Shown here: positions 11,533 to 19,860 of the stretch, in pieces | Layout of the letters: each line of letters opens with the position of its first letter | How positions within the stretch are numbered: the stretch's first letter is position 1 | Assembly: GCF_002067035.1 (NCBI RefSeq) | Contig: NZ_MVQB01000057.1 | Coordinates: 1-64,000, forward strand | Reading direction: 5' to 3' | Length of the DNA: 64,000 nucleotides | Origin: Methanoregula sp. PtaB.Bin085 | GTDB lineage: Archaea > Halobacteriota > Methanomicrobia > Methanomicrobiales > Methanospirillaceae | Program-made: the position numbers and the translations under genes | Notes under the pieces: generated by a model | The model's input: only the letters and a program-made list of their open reading frames with translations | Told to the model about the DNA's origin: nothing | The model's database searches: none

Positions 11533-11664
11533 TTAGTGGTATGGCTCCATCGTGACCCAGAGGATCATGAGCCCGATCGCGAAAATGATCGCAAAACCGA
11601 TACAATATCCGACGTAATACCCAGCCGTCTCGGCAAGATGCTCCAGTGTCTTCGTGAGAGACAT
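11533..11664 (-). CDS. Small membrane protein, 43 residues
   Basis: A 43-codon frame from ATG 11664 to TAA 11533. The product starts MSLTKTLEHLAETAGYY and has one transmembrane helix (CIGFAIIFAIGLMILWV), ending VTMEPYH. It sits just upstream of the glycosyltransferase gene on the same strand (71 bases apart), so it may share its transcript. It is too short for most gene callers. Function is unknown. Confidence 0.6.
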   Translation of the reverse strand: MSLTKTLEHLAETAGYYVGYCIGFAIIFAIGLMILWVTMEPYH

Positions 11665-11785
11665 GGTCAGGATTCAGTTTTTTTACAGGGGCCTATGAAC
11701 ATTTGCATGCAGCATCGTCCGATCCAGTTTCGCCCCGCAAGCCCCGCCTTTATCTCCCGGTATGCCGACACGGATGAGGATTACC

Positions 11786-12481
11786 ATGCTTCCGGATGTT
11801 ATCCTCCATACCGCCATGAGCGTCGACGGCAGAATCACGAACTTCCCGGCAGATCTCGGCCTCTATTACGGTCTGGCCGCACAATGGAATCCGGATGCCA
11901 TCCTCTTTGGCAGCGAAACGGTCCTAGCCGCTGTCCGCGAGAACCCGGCACTCGAGGTGCCCCCGGAGCACGAGGAGTTGTTCACGCCTCCCCCCGGTAC
12001 AAAAGAGGATCCCCGCCCGCTGCTGGTTATCGCCGACAGCCGGGGCAGGGTCCGCTGCTGGGATGCGATCCGGAAATGGCCGTACATGCGGGATGTCCTT
12101 GCATGCTGTTCGGCTGCAACTCCCGCAGACTACCTCGGTTACCTGAAGGAGCGGCGGATAGGAACGATCGTTGCCGGGGATGACCGCATCGATATGAGGG
12201 CTGCGCTGGAAGCACTGAACCGGCAGTACGGGGTAAAAGTCCTTCGGGTGGACAGCGGAGGGACGCTCAACAGCGTGCTCCTGCACGCCGGCGTTGTCAC
12301 CGAGGTGAGCGTGCTGATCCATCCGGTTATCGCCGGCGGGAAAGCCGATCCAACCATGTCCGACCCGCTGAAGGCCGGTATTATGGATCTGCAGGTGCCC
12401 CTCCTGCTGCAGAGTGCGGAGGTTGTGGGAGACGGGATTGTGTGGGCGCGATACCGTGTGCAGGGCAGAAAAGAAGCATAA
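11786..12481 (+). CDS. RibD C-terminal-like reductase (riboflavin pathway)
   Basis: A 231-residue protein with a dihydrofolate-reductase-like fold. MSVDGRI (11-17) and the NADPH-loop DSGGTLN (156-162) with IHPVIAGG (179-185) match the archaeal 2,5-diamino-6-(ribosylamino)pyrimidinone 5'-phosphate reductase family. That enzyme reduces the ribose to ribityl in flavin and F420 precursor synthesis. No deaminase domain is fused, as expected for the archaeal type. ATG 11786 was chosen over 11762 because TGAGG lies about 8 bases ahead of it and the fold begins at VILHTAMS. Confidence 0.82.
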   Translation: MLPDVILHTAMSVDGRITNFPADLGLYYGLAAQWNPDAILFGSETVLAAVRENPALEVPPEHEELFTPPPGTKEDPRPLLVIADSRGRVRCWDAIRKWPYMRDVLACCSAATPADYLGYLKERRIGTIVAGDDRIDMRAALEALNRQYGVKVLRVDSGGTLNSVLLHAGVVTEVSVLIHPVIAGGKADPTMSDPLKAGIMDLQVPLLLQSAEVVGDGIVWARYRVQGRKEA

Positions 12482-12515
12482 CGTTTTTTAAGAGGGCGCT
12501 TCCTCATACCAGAAT

Positions 12516-13091
12516 ATGAAAATCCTGCCCCCTCTTCTCCTTCTCCTGCTGGTCCTGGCAGTCCTGGCAACCGGCACAATCGAATCCGGCATGCGGCCCC
12601 CGTCGGATATGAAAAATGCCGGGATTGTCGACCGGATCATCGCCGAACTGAACTGGGAGATTAACGGGCTGACCCGCCCATTTGCAACGGCCTGCAACAG
12701 CCCGGTCTTCTCCGGGTATGAACTCTTGATGTCATCCGGTGAATCGTCAAAGGATCTCGATCACTGCATCCAGTTTGTTGCCGTCCAGGCCGGCGACACG
12801 GCGCAATGCGAAGGGATCGAGCGCGGTGCACCGAGAACCAAGTGCTACTGTCTCATCGCCTCGAAAAAGAACGATCCTGCCATCTGCGACCAGGTGCCGG
12901 CAACCGATGACATGCAGGCGTACCTGAAGATCGACTGCCTGTGGGAGGTTGCAATTAAAAACAATAATCCCGCTGCCTGCGATGCCATGGGGAACGAGAA
13001 GATCAGCAGGATGTTCATTGGCGAGATGAGCCGGCAGACGTGCAGGCAGCGCCTAGCAAGCGGCCAGGGTGTCGGGGAGAGTACACTATGA
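12516..13091 (+). CDS. Secreted cysteine-containing protein
   Basis: A 191-residue protein with a clear signal peptide (leucine-rich core, residues 4-20). The mature part carries about nine cysteines spread over short helical repeats of the kind xDxxxCxxVA...AxC (HCIQFVAVQAGDTAQCEG, DPAICDQVPA, NPAACDAMGN). Repeated Asp-x-x-Cys units suggest disulfide-linked helical hairpins outside the cell. No function is known. A zinc-ribbon gene follows 39 bases downstream, so they may be co-transcribed. Confidence 0.72.
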   Translation: MKILPPLLLLLLVLAVLATGTIESGMRPPSDMKNAGIVDRIIAELNWEINGLTRPFATACNSPVFSGYELLMSSGESSKDLDHCIQFVAVQAGDTAQCEGIERGAPRTKCYCLIASKKNDPAICDQVPATDDMQAYLKIDCLWEVAIKNNNPAACDAMGNEKISRMFIGEMSRQTCRQRLASGQGVGESTL

Positions 13092-13130
13092 GCAGCCGCA
13101 CGATTATTCCGGCAACCGGGGGTGTGGATC

Positions 13131-13574
13131 ATGTTCTGCGGTGAATGCGGGGCCCGGAACCCCGATACCAACCAGTTCTGTAAAAACTGCGGAAAACCCC
13201 TCCGTAAATCGCAGGCTGCACAACCGGCTCCTCAGCCGCTCTCCCCGACGGCCACACAGCTGGCAGCACAACCCTCGTACCCGCCGGCTGCCCAACCGGC
13301 CCCGACGCCTGTGGGATCCTTCCAGCAGCCAGCTGCCGCAACGGCTCCGGCAGTGGCAGCACCGAAACGCCACTGGAACATCCTGGGAATTATCAGCCTG
13401 ATCCTTGGGATCGTATCGCTGGTGCTCCTGCCCCTCCTGATGGCCTTCGGTGCTCTCCTGCTCGGTATCGTGGGCACGTTCCTGTTCCGGAAAACTACCG
13501 GCAGGATCGGGATCACCGGTATTCTCGGCACGATTCTCGCGCTCATCGCGATCGTCATGACGGTTGTGCTCTGA
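13131..13574 (+). CDS. Zinc-ribbon membrane protein (DUF4190-like)
   Basis: A 147-residue protein. An N-terminal zinc ribbon has Cys3, Cys6, Cys17 and Cys20. A Pro/Ala/Gln-rich linker (about 30-75) leads to two hydrophobic helices (about 80-145) resembling DUF4190. Such proteins sit in the membrane with a cytoplasmic zinc finger; their role is unknown. An in-frame GTG at 13122 is possible, but GGGGGTG at 13118-13124 gives ATG 13131 good Shine-Dalgarno spacing. Confidence 0.75.
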   Translation: MFCGECGARNPDTNQFCKNCGKPLRKSQAAQPAPQPLSPTATQLAAQPSYPPAAQPAPTPVGSFQQPAAATAPAVAAPKRHWNILGIISLILGIVSLVLLPLLMAFGALLLGIVGTFLFRKTTGRIGITGILGTILALIAIVMTVVL

Positions 13575-13935
13575 GATTCCCCATTTTTCCCCGTGCGGTT
13601 AGAGAGTTATCCCGGAACTCTTCCCGTAATCTAACGGTAGCATACACTGCCGGTACGAAAAGGGAAAGAAAGGAGGGGGAGTCTCGCTGGTGGTGATAGG
13701 TGTAAGAGGTGTGTATCGACCACAGTGTATCCGAGACCGGGCCCCAAGGTGTGGCGGTTGAGGGTAATTCATCCGGGTGTTCGGCTGGTGTGTATTACCC
13801 AAGTGCTGTGCACTAGTGCTTACACACTATGCACAAATTATATGGTTGTTGCCAATTAAAAACGTTTACTATCTGTATCCCCTCGGCAACAGGCCGCAGC
13901 GGGATCAATGGAAATCGTGTTGTTTTTTACCGATC
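13575..13935. other. Intergenic region with candidate regulatory elements
   Basis: 360 bases with no convincing gene. It holds the 10-bp palindrome GCACTAGTGC (13810-13819) flanked by AGTGC/GTGC half-copies, and TATA-like AATTATATG at about 13837-13845, ahead of the HTH-PAS gene. Confidence 0.5.
13810..13819. promoter_or_regulatory. Palindromic operator candidate ahead of HTH-PAS gene
   Basis: GCACTAGTGC is a perfect palindrome. It is set among further GTGC and GTGT/ACAC half-sites (13795-13833) and ends about 18 bases before the TATA-like box. Autoregulation by the downstream HTH protein is a guess. Confidence 0.35.
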
Positions 13936-15003
13936 ATGATGAATACTACCAGCAGACGGCGCCCTGGCAATAAGCGGGTCAGACCGGCGGTTAGTACAGG
14001 AGGACCGGCAACGGACGAGGAAACGAGGATCAAGGAAGCGCTCCGCGGGCAGCCCCTCGGGATGAACATCAAGGAGATCTCGGCAGCTATCGGCATGAGC
14101 CGGAACTCGGCAGCCAAGTATCTTGATGTGCTCACGGCAACCGGCCAGCTGGATGTCCGGCAGATAGGCAATGCCAAGCTCTACTACCTGTCCCGGCGTG
14201 TCCCGGTCCACGACATCCTCCATCTCACCCGCGAGATGATCGTGATGCTGAACAGCACCCTGCGGATTGTCCAGGCCAGCGACTCGTTCATCGCGTTCAT
14301 CGGGGGTACCCGGGAGCAGGTCCAGAACAGCCAGCTCAGCCGGCTTCCGATCCCGATCCTGACCGGCCGGGAGGAAACCGACCTCTTTGCCCTTCTCAAG
14401 GGAGGCCCGCCCTGGAAGAAGGAGATCCGGCTGGTGAAGAACGGGAGCCCGGTCTATCTTGATGCACGCTTTGTCCCGTCGGTTTTTGACGGGGGGAGTC
14501 CCGGCATTACGGTCATGTTCGAGAACATCACCGCACAACGGCAAGCGGAGGTTGCGCTCATGGAGAATGAGCGTTTCCTCTTCAACGTCCTCCAGATCTC
14601 CCCGACACCCCAGTTTTTCATTGACCGGAACCATAAGATCGTCTACTGGAACCGGGCAATGGAGATCATGACAAAACTCCGGGAGGCGGAGATGGTGGGC
14701 ACAGGCAACCACTGGAAAGCGTTTTATCCTTCGCCGCAGCCCTGCCTTGCAGACATCATCCTCGACGAAGCTGCCGTGCCGGGCGTGGGGCAGCCGGGTT
14801 TTGCGGGTGATCAGCCGAATACCGCTGAACAAGCCCGCGAACTGACAGAATTTTTCCCCGCCATCGGTCCCTCCGGGAGGTGGCTGCGATGCACAGCCAC
14901 GCTCGTGAGAGACTCCAACGGCAACCTTACCGGTGCCATGGAAACGCTTGAGGATGTCACGGCCGTCAAGCAGCGGGAGTTCCGGGTCGAGAACGGGACC
15001 TGA
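13936..15003 (+). CDS. HTH-PAS-PAS signal-sensing regulator
   Basis: A 355-residue soluble protein. A winged helix (about 30-85; ISAAIGMSRNSAAKYLDVL) is followed by PAS 1 (about 100-200) and PAS 2 (about 212-345; ISPTPQFFIDRNHKIVYWN). No kinase, HAMP or membrane segment is present, so it is a one-component regulator that senses a small molecule, redox state or cofactor through PAS. The frame is open to 13777, but the added 53 residues are Cys-rich and unlike the rest. ATG 13936 or 13939 is the likely start. Confidence 0.82.
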   Translation: MMNTTSRRRPGNKRVRPAVSTGGPATDEETRIKEALRGQPLGMNIKEISAAIGMSRNSAAKYLDVLTATGQLDVRQIGNAKLYYLSRRVPVHDILHLTREMIVMLNSTLRIVQASDSFIAFIGGTREQVQNSQLSRLPIPILTGREETDLFALLKGGPPWKKEIRLVKNGSPVYLDARFVPSVFDGGSPGITVMFENITAQRQAEVALMENERFLFNVLQISPTPQFFIDRNHKIVYWNRAMEIMTKLREAEMVGTGNHWKAFYPSPQPCLADIILDEAAVPGVGQPGFAGDQPNTAEQARELTEFFPAIGPSGRWLRCTATLVRDSNGNLTGAMETLEDVTAVKQREFRVENGT

Positions 15004-15090
15004 TCCTGTTCCGGTACAGTTCAGACCAACCCATACCTACAGGTCGCGGCATACCGCCGGAATGACGCGGATTTCCTTTGGATCTCCCAA

Positions 15091-15100
15091 CATTTAATAT
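15091..15100 (+). promoter_or_regulatory. TATA box of the lipoprotein gene at 15124
   Basis: CATTTAATAT is centred 28 bases before ATG 15124, so the transcript is probably leaderless. Confidence 0.55.
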
Positions 15101-15123
15101 CCCGACACCCCCACATCACGCAT

Positions 15124-15546
15124 ATGCGATTGATCCTGCCTGCGGGCTGTTTCCTGGTCCTGGTTGTGCTGATGTGCGGTTGTATCCAATCCTCGCCGGC
15201 CACCCCTGTTATCCCCCAGCAGACCGGAACAGTCACGGTTCTGGAGATCCCGGATACGACAGTCCCCGTGACACCCGCCCGCAGGGTGGTGAATATCAGT
15301 GCCGAAAAGATGCCGGAAAGCGTTGTTGTCCATATCGGCGGGGGAAAGGATGCCGGATCCCTTGCCTCGCTCTCGGTCAGGATCACGAACTACGACGGAA
15401 CCTCCGTCCACCGGACCATCCCCTCCCCGGCTGCCGGCAGGTCATATACCATCCAGTACTTCCGGAATGCCAATGCAGCGAATATCAATATCGTCGGCAC
15501 GTTCTCCGACGGTTTCCAGCAGACCCTGCTGATGACCTCCCTGTAA
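15124..15546 (+). CDS. Predicted lipoprotein
   Basis: A 140-residue exported protein. The signal segment LILPAGCFLVLVVLMCGC ends in a lipobox-like Cys20, followed by a Pro/Thr-rich linker. The mature part (about 55-140) is beta-rich and may form an immunoglobulin-like fold (ISVRITNYDG type strands). No function is known. The TATA position fixes the start at 15124. Confidence 0.7.
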   Translation: MRLILPAGCFLVLVVLMCGCIQSSPATPVIPQQTGTVTVLEIPDTTVPVTPARRVVNISAEKMPESVVVHIGGGKDAGSLASLSVRITNYDGTSVHRTIPSPAAGRSYTIQYFRNANAANINIVGTFSDGFQQTLLMTSL

Positions 15547-15557
15547 GGTGACAATCC

Positions 15558-15872
15558 GTGACCCTCATGCTGTCCCGTTCAGATTATGTCATAACCTCCC
15601 GCTTTGCGATCCGGCCGGATTCTTCAGGCAAAATGCGTGTACTCGTCCATGACCTGACAACGACCTCCCGGGCAGAGAAGGGATGCATCCTGTACCACTT
15701 CTCGGAATCCGTGGAGAAACCGGGTATCTTTTTCCTGTACATGATCTGGAGGGACGAAGCAGCGTATCAGAGATATGCGGCATCACCCTTCGTACGGGCA
15801 TTCACCAGCACGCTTGCCCAGGGAATGCTTGCCGAACCGACGGTCACGGAGATCTGGCATTCTCTTGGGTAA
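15558..15872 (+). CDS. Antibiotic biosynthesis monooxygenase (ABM) domain protein
   Basis: A 104-residue protein matching the ABM ferredoxin-like fold: an early strand (VITSRFAIRP), a helix, then GCILYHFSES, FFLYMIWRDEAAYQRYAASP and a C-terminal strand TVTEIW. Family members oxidise quinone-like or haem-like compounds without a metal, or have unknown roles. GTG 15558 is preferred over ATG 15567 because AAGGTG at 15545-15550 sits 7 bases before it. It follows the lipoprotein stop by 11 bases, so an operon is likely. Confidence 0.78.
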   Translation: MTLMLSRSDYVITSRFAIRPDSSGKMRVLVHDLTTTSRAEKGCILYHFSESVEKPGIFFLYMIWRDEAAYQRYAASPFVRAFTSTLAQGMLAEPTVTEIWHSLG

Positions 15873-15900
15873 CCTGAAAAAGAAAAAGAAAAAGGACGGA

Positions 15901-16494
15901 TTATCCGTACGCGTTCAGGACCATGTTCATGGCCCCCTGGTCGGTGTTGACCTCGGTCTTGACCAGGAACTTGCCCTTTGCAATCCACGATGTTGATTTC
16001 ATCCCGTCTTTCGTGGTCACCGTGCACCTGGTTGCAGAGAACGTGCCTGCGGGGACGGTGACGGACTCCTCGAGCAGTGCGCAGTCGATCTTGGCATCGG
16101 ATTTTACCTGGTTGGGATCTGCAGATGCGGTGCTGCTGCCAGTACCGGAGCAGTCCATCTCCTGCATGCTCGCGGGCATCTGGGATGCACCGGCGCCTTC
16201 GAAGCGCATCGAGCACTTGCCGGTCTGCTTGTTATACTTGTAGTAAATGGTCATTGACTGGTCCCCGGAACCGGTGGACATTTTATACTCGACCCAGTTA
16301 TAGTTCAGGTTGCCGAACAGGTCGGCGCCGCTGGGAGCGGATGCCTGGCTTCCGGATGAGCCGGATGCCGGCGCAGCCGTGGATTGTGCGCCACCTGTTG
16401 AAGGGGCTGCCGGACTGCTTCCGGTACATCCTGAAAGTGCAACGGCAGTCACAACGAGCACGACTGCTACAAGACTGATGTGTGAAAATCTCAT
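15901..16494 (-). CDS. Predicted lipoprotein
   Basis: A 197-residue lipoprotein with lipobox LSGC (Cys23) and a Ser/Ala/Pro/Gly linker to about residue 60. The mature domain begins LFGNLNYNWVEYKMSTGSGDQ and looks beta-rich, with two Cys pairs. It is a common type in Methanomicrobiales genomes, without a known function. It converges on the ABM gene. A TATA-like AGATATAATCAG lies at about 16560-16571. Confidence 0.72.
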   Translation of the reverse strand: MRFSHISLVAVVLVVTAVALSGCTGSSPAAPSTGGAQSTAAPASGSSGSQASAPSGADLFGNLNYNWVEYKMSTGSGDQSMTIYYKYNKQTGKCSMRFEGAGASQMPASMQEMDCSGTGSSTASADPNQVKSDAKIDCALLEESVTVPAGTFSATRCTVTTKDGMKSTSWIAKGKFLVKTEVNTDQGAMNMVLNAYG

Positions 16495-16683
16495 ATCCTT
16501 CCCTCTGGTAACAGATACACGTCCCGGTCAGTCACCCCATGGGATACTGTCGGGCACTGGCTGATTATATCTCTTGAACACTATTAAAAAATACCGAAAT
16601 CGCAAGAGATTCCTGCCCTGAAAAATTACTGCCGGAAAAGGAACGTTCTCCCTCCCCGGGGCCTGGAAATGTTCCGGTTACGC

Positions 16684-17979
16684 TCAGCCTGGCCGGTGAT
16701 CAGGCTGTTTGAGCAGTGCTGCAAGGATGCCGCACAGTACAAGGCCTGCGCCCAGCACGACAAACCCTGCGGCGAGACCTCCGGTGAACCTGACAAGGAT
16801 GCCAACCAGCGTGGGCCCGATGAACCCCCCGATATTGCCGACCGAGTTGATGAGCGCAATCGCGACAGCAGCGGCGGCCCCGGTGAAAAAGACGGGAGGC
16901 CATGTCCAGAAGGGCCCGAAACTGCTGTAGATCCCCGCCGTTGCAATGACCAGCAGGATAAAGACGATGACCGGATCGCCGGTCATGCCGGCGGCTGCGA
17001 GCGCGAGGCCGGCAGTTGCCGGCGGGATGGCAAGGTGCCAGCGCCGTTCGCCCGTGCGGTCGGACCGGGCGCTCCACCCAAGCATGCACGCAAGCGCCAC
17101 GATGAACGGGACCATCATGGCGATGCCGATCTCCGTATTGGAGAACGCCGGGTTCAGGGAGCGGATGATCTGGGGCATCCAGAACCCGGTCCCGTACAGC
17201 CCTATCGTGAGGCCGCAGTAGATGCCGCCGAGATGCCAGACATTCCGGTCCAGTACTGCCTTCAGGATACCGGCGTGTGCGCCGTTCTTCTCCCGACGAT
17301 CCCGCTCGGCAGCAAGTTCCCCGGCCAGCCACCGCCGCTCCTCCGGTTCGAGCCACCGGGCGTCCTCCGGCCTGTCCGTGAGGTAAAAGAACGTAATGAT
17401 CCCAAGGATGATCGCCGGAATTCCCTCGATGATGAAGAGCCAGCGCCAGCCGGCAATGCCTGCCCAGGTGACATTGTCGATGATCCACGTCGAGACCGGG
17501 GCCCCGGTGATGTTCGAGATCGTAAGGGCTGCCATGAACAGGGCAATGGTACGGGCAAGCTCCTTCTCGCGGAACCAGTACGTGATATACAGGATGATGC
17601 CCGGGAAGAACCCGGCCTCAGCAACCCCGAGGATGAACCGGAGCGCGGCGAGCTGGAGAGCATCGGTTGCAGCAGCCGTGACAATAACGACAATCCCCCA
17701 GCAGACCATGATCCGTGCAATCCATATGCGTGCGCCGACTTTCTGAAGGATCATGTTGCTCGGGATCTCAAAGAGAAGGTATCCGATAAAGAAGATTCCC
17801 GAGAGGAACCCGAACATCTCCGCCGGGATCGAGAGTGCGGCGTTCATTTCGAGCGCAGCATACCCGAAATTCACCCGGTCGAGGAACGCGACACCATAGA
17901 GGACAAAGAGGAACGGGAGGAGGCGCCGGCTGACTTTTCTCATGGTCAGGTCGCCGGTGTTCTCCAATGCGGCAGTCAT
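16684..17979 (-). CDS. MFS transporter, ACS (anion:cation symporter) type
   Basis: A 431-residue, 12-helix carrier. FLDRVNFGYAALEM near the N-terminus, the loop 2-3 region, RFILGVAEAGFFPGI and FYLTDRPEDARWL after helix 6 are hallmarks of the ACS family (galactonate, tartrate, 4-hydroxyphenylacetate and phthalate carriers). Such carriers for organic acids are mainly bacterial and unexpected in an autotrophic methanogen. ATG 17979 or 17943 (MRKVSRR) could be the start. It is divergent from the hydrolase at 18093. Confidence 0.85.
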   Translation of the reverse strand: MTAALENTGDLTMRKVSRRLLPFLFVLYGVAFLDRVNFGYAALEMNAALSIPAEMFGFLSGIFFIGYLLFEIPSNMILQKVGARIWIARIMVCWGIVVIVTAAATDALQLAALRFILGVAEAGFFPGIILYITYWFREKELARTIALFMAALTISNITGAPVSTWIIDNVTWAGIAGWRWLFIIEGIPAIILGIITFFYLTDRPEDARWLEPEERRWLAGELAAERDRREKNGAHAGILKAVLDRNVWHLGGIYCGLTIGLYGTGFWMPQIIRSLNPAFSNTEIGIAMMVPFIVALACMLGWSARSDRTGERRWHLAIPPATAGLALAAAGMTGDPVIVFILLVIATAGIYSSFGPFWTWPPVFFTGAAAAVAIALINSVGNIGGFIGPTLVGILVRFTGGLAAGFVVLGAGLVLCGILAALLKQPDHRPG

Positions 17980-18060
17980 TGCAGGAAGCGTCTGCTGCTC
18001 CTGCCTTTATGCGTGTCGACCGGTCTTTTGCAGAAAAGGCCAACCCTTCGTATCCTCACC

Positions 18061-18070
18061 ATTTATTATC
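18061..18070 (+). promoter_or_regulatory. TATA box of the HSL-type hydrolase gene
   Basis: ATTTATTATC is centred 28 bases before ATG 18093, implying a leaderless message and supporting that start. Confidence 0.55.
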
Positions 18071-18092
18071 CAAGCTCACCCAACCCAACATA

Positions 18093-18998
18093 ATGATCCG
18101 TGAATCCCCGGAAGACTTCCTCGCCACCCTGAAGTCCCATGTGCCGGACCCGAAGCAGCCCCTGGCCGCCATCCGGCAGGACCTGTCCGCATTCTATGCC
18201 GGGATGCAGGAGCAGACCGTCATGGGTTCCGATCACCATATCGAGGGGGTTTCGATCGCAAACGGGCTCAGGGGTATCTGGGTCTCCCTGCCGGAGAGCC
18301 TGACCGAGCGGGTCGTCCTGTTCTTCCACGGGGGATGTTTCACAACCGGATCTACGGACAGCCACCTCGGGCTCTGCATCCGGCTTGCCCGCGCCTCCCG
18401 TGCCCGTGTCTTCTCGGTCGACTACCGGCTCGCTCCCGAACATACATTCCCGGTGGCGGTCGAGGACGCGGTGTCCGCGTACCGCTTCCTCCTTTCGAGG
18501 GGGTACGGCCCGCACCATATCGTCCCGGTTGGCATATCCGCAGGAGGCAACCTCGTTCTCTCCCTCCTCATCTCGGCCCGCGACTACGGCATCCCCCTGC
18601 CTCTTGCCGCGGTCTGCATGTCTCCCGTGACCGACATGCTCTTTCCCGGGGAGTCGATGGAGAAGAACCGGGGCCGGGACTGGCTGACACCCGAACAGCT
18701 CCACGCAATCCGCACGGTCTACCTGGCCGGCCGCGATGTCAGGGACCCGCTGGCCTCGCCGGTCCATGCCCGGCTCGCGGGCCTTCCCCGACTCTACGTG
18801 CAGGCAGGCACCCACGAACTTCTGGTATCTGATATCGGTGCGTTCGTGGACAAGGCCCGCTGGGCAGGGGTGCCGGTCCAGGCCGAGATCTGGGAAGGGA
18901 TGTACCACGCATGGCAGCTCTTTGCCGAGCAGGTGCCGGAAGGACAGGAGGCAATCGTGCAGGCCGGCGCGTTCATCGAGAGCGTCCTCAGCCGGTAA
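18093..18998 (+). CDS. Hormone-sensitive-lipase-type alpha/beta hydrolase
   Basis: A 301-residue esterase-like enzyme. HGGC (79-82) replaces the usual oxyanion motif HGGG. DYRLAPEH (110-117) and the nucleophile elbow GISAG (Ser149) are typical of the HSL family; Asp247 and His272 complete the triad. It has no signal peptide and should hydrolyse short-chain carboxylic esters in the cytoplasm. The TATA box excludes the in-frame starts 17967 and 18009. It is divergent from the ACS transporter, which hints at a shared substrate pathway. Confidence 0.87.
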   Translation: MIRESPEDFLATLKSHVPDPKQPLAAIRQDLSAFYAGMQEQTVMGSDHHIEGVSIANGLRGIWVSLPESLTERVVLFFHGGCFTTGSTDSHLGLCIRLARASRARVFSVDYRLAPEHTFPVAVEDAVSAYRFLLSRGYGPHHIVPVGISAGGNLVLSLLISARDYGIPLPLAAVCMSPVTDMLFPGESMEKNRGRDWLTPEQLHAIRTVYLAGRDVRDPLASPVHARLAGLPRLYVQAGTHELLVSDIGAFVDKARWAGVPVQAEIWEGMYHAWQLFAEQVPEGQEAIVQAGAFIESVLSR

Positions 18999-19050
18999 TC
19001 CGGTATCTCATACTCTTCGCAACAGGCGACGGAAAACTCTTTTGTCCAAC

Positions 19051-19060
19051 GATATATCTA
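19051..19060 (+). promoter_or_regulatory. TATA box of the secreted protein gene at 19095
   Basis: GATATATCTA is centred about 39 bases before ATG 19095, giving a leader of roughly 12 bases. Confidence 0.5.
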
Positions 19061-19094
19061 TCCGTTCACCGGTTCACATGGTTCCTGTGATACC

Positions 19095-19733
19095 ATGTTC
19101 TGCAGGTACATTACCAGCCTTGCCGCACTCGCAATCCTCGTCCTTTTCGTTTCGCCGGGCGCTGCATCTCTCGTGCTCTCGAATGTCGCATTCACCCCCG
19201 ATGCCCCCCTTGTGCCCGGGGGACTGCAGAAGGTTGTTGCAACCTATGCAGTCATCCCTTCCGGGTCAACGACATTCGCGCGGGGCCACTCGCTCCAGAT
19301 GCAGACGAACCTGAGCAATGCAATGTGGAATATCCAGGTAACCCTGGATGGCAGGGACGCGGCCCGCCAGACCGCGACCGGATCCGCCGCATTTGTCAAC
19401 GGGGAGATCCTCTCGTATCCCACGACACGCGATGTCGGGCTTGTCGTGACCGTAGAAGGGACCGTCCCTTCGGGTACTTCGGGATCAGTCAACGTCCTGA
19501 CAGTAAAGGAACTGGACAACGGAGGGAATACAGTTCCCGGCAGTGACCTTGCAATCAGCCAGCCCGCCGCCGGCAGTGTGACTGCTGTTGCAACAACAGC
19601 ACTTCCGGCCCTGACGCCCCCTGTTGCGACCACGGCCGCCCCTGAAAGAGCCCCGGGTTTTTCCGCGCCCATTGCGTTCCTGGCCCTCATCGCGGGGGTG
19701 CTGGTTCTGCGGAGTGGAACGCGGAACCAGTAA
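19095..19733 (+). CDS. Secreted, membrane-anchored beta-rich protein
   Basis: A 212-residue protein with a signal peptide (about 1-25), a beta-rich domain (26-155) and a Thr/Ala/Pro linker (about 165-187). A C-terminal helix (AFLALIAGVLVL) is followed by RSGTRNQ. The layout equals that of the DUF3821 protein at 5099-6133, that is a surface protein on a flexible stalk. No domain is recognised. Single gene with its own TATA box. Confidence 0.72.
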   Translation: MFCRYITSLAALAILVLFVSPGAASLVLSNVAFTPDAPLVPGGLQKVVATYAVIPSGSTTFARGHSLQMQTNLSNAMWNIQVTLDGRDAARQTATGSAAFVNGEILSYPTTRDVGLVVTVEGTVPSGTSGSVNVLTVKELDNGGNTVPGSDLAISQPAAGSVTAVATTALPALTPPVATTAAPERAPGFSAPIAFLALIAGVLVLRSGTRNQ

Positions 19734-19860
19734 AAATCTCCGGCTGCCTGCCCCCTTACAATCTCCCCCTTCTCTCATCTCCGTATCTTCCGGTCGTTTC
19801 ACCCGTTCGTTGCGAATCCGCGTGGTTTCAGAACATTCATCTCGGATCATTGTCAACGTG

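Noticed and set aside
13620-13680. tRNA-like sequence around CCCGTAATCTAACGGTAGCA
   Set aside because: It resembles part of a D-arm, but no anticodon arm, T-arm or matching acceptor strand follows.
16669-18093. 474-codon plus-strand frame opposite the MFS gene
   Set aside because: It is the antisense shadow of the ACS transporter; its product is almost wholly Asp, Arg, Glu and Pro without a fold.
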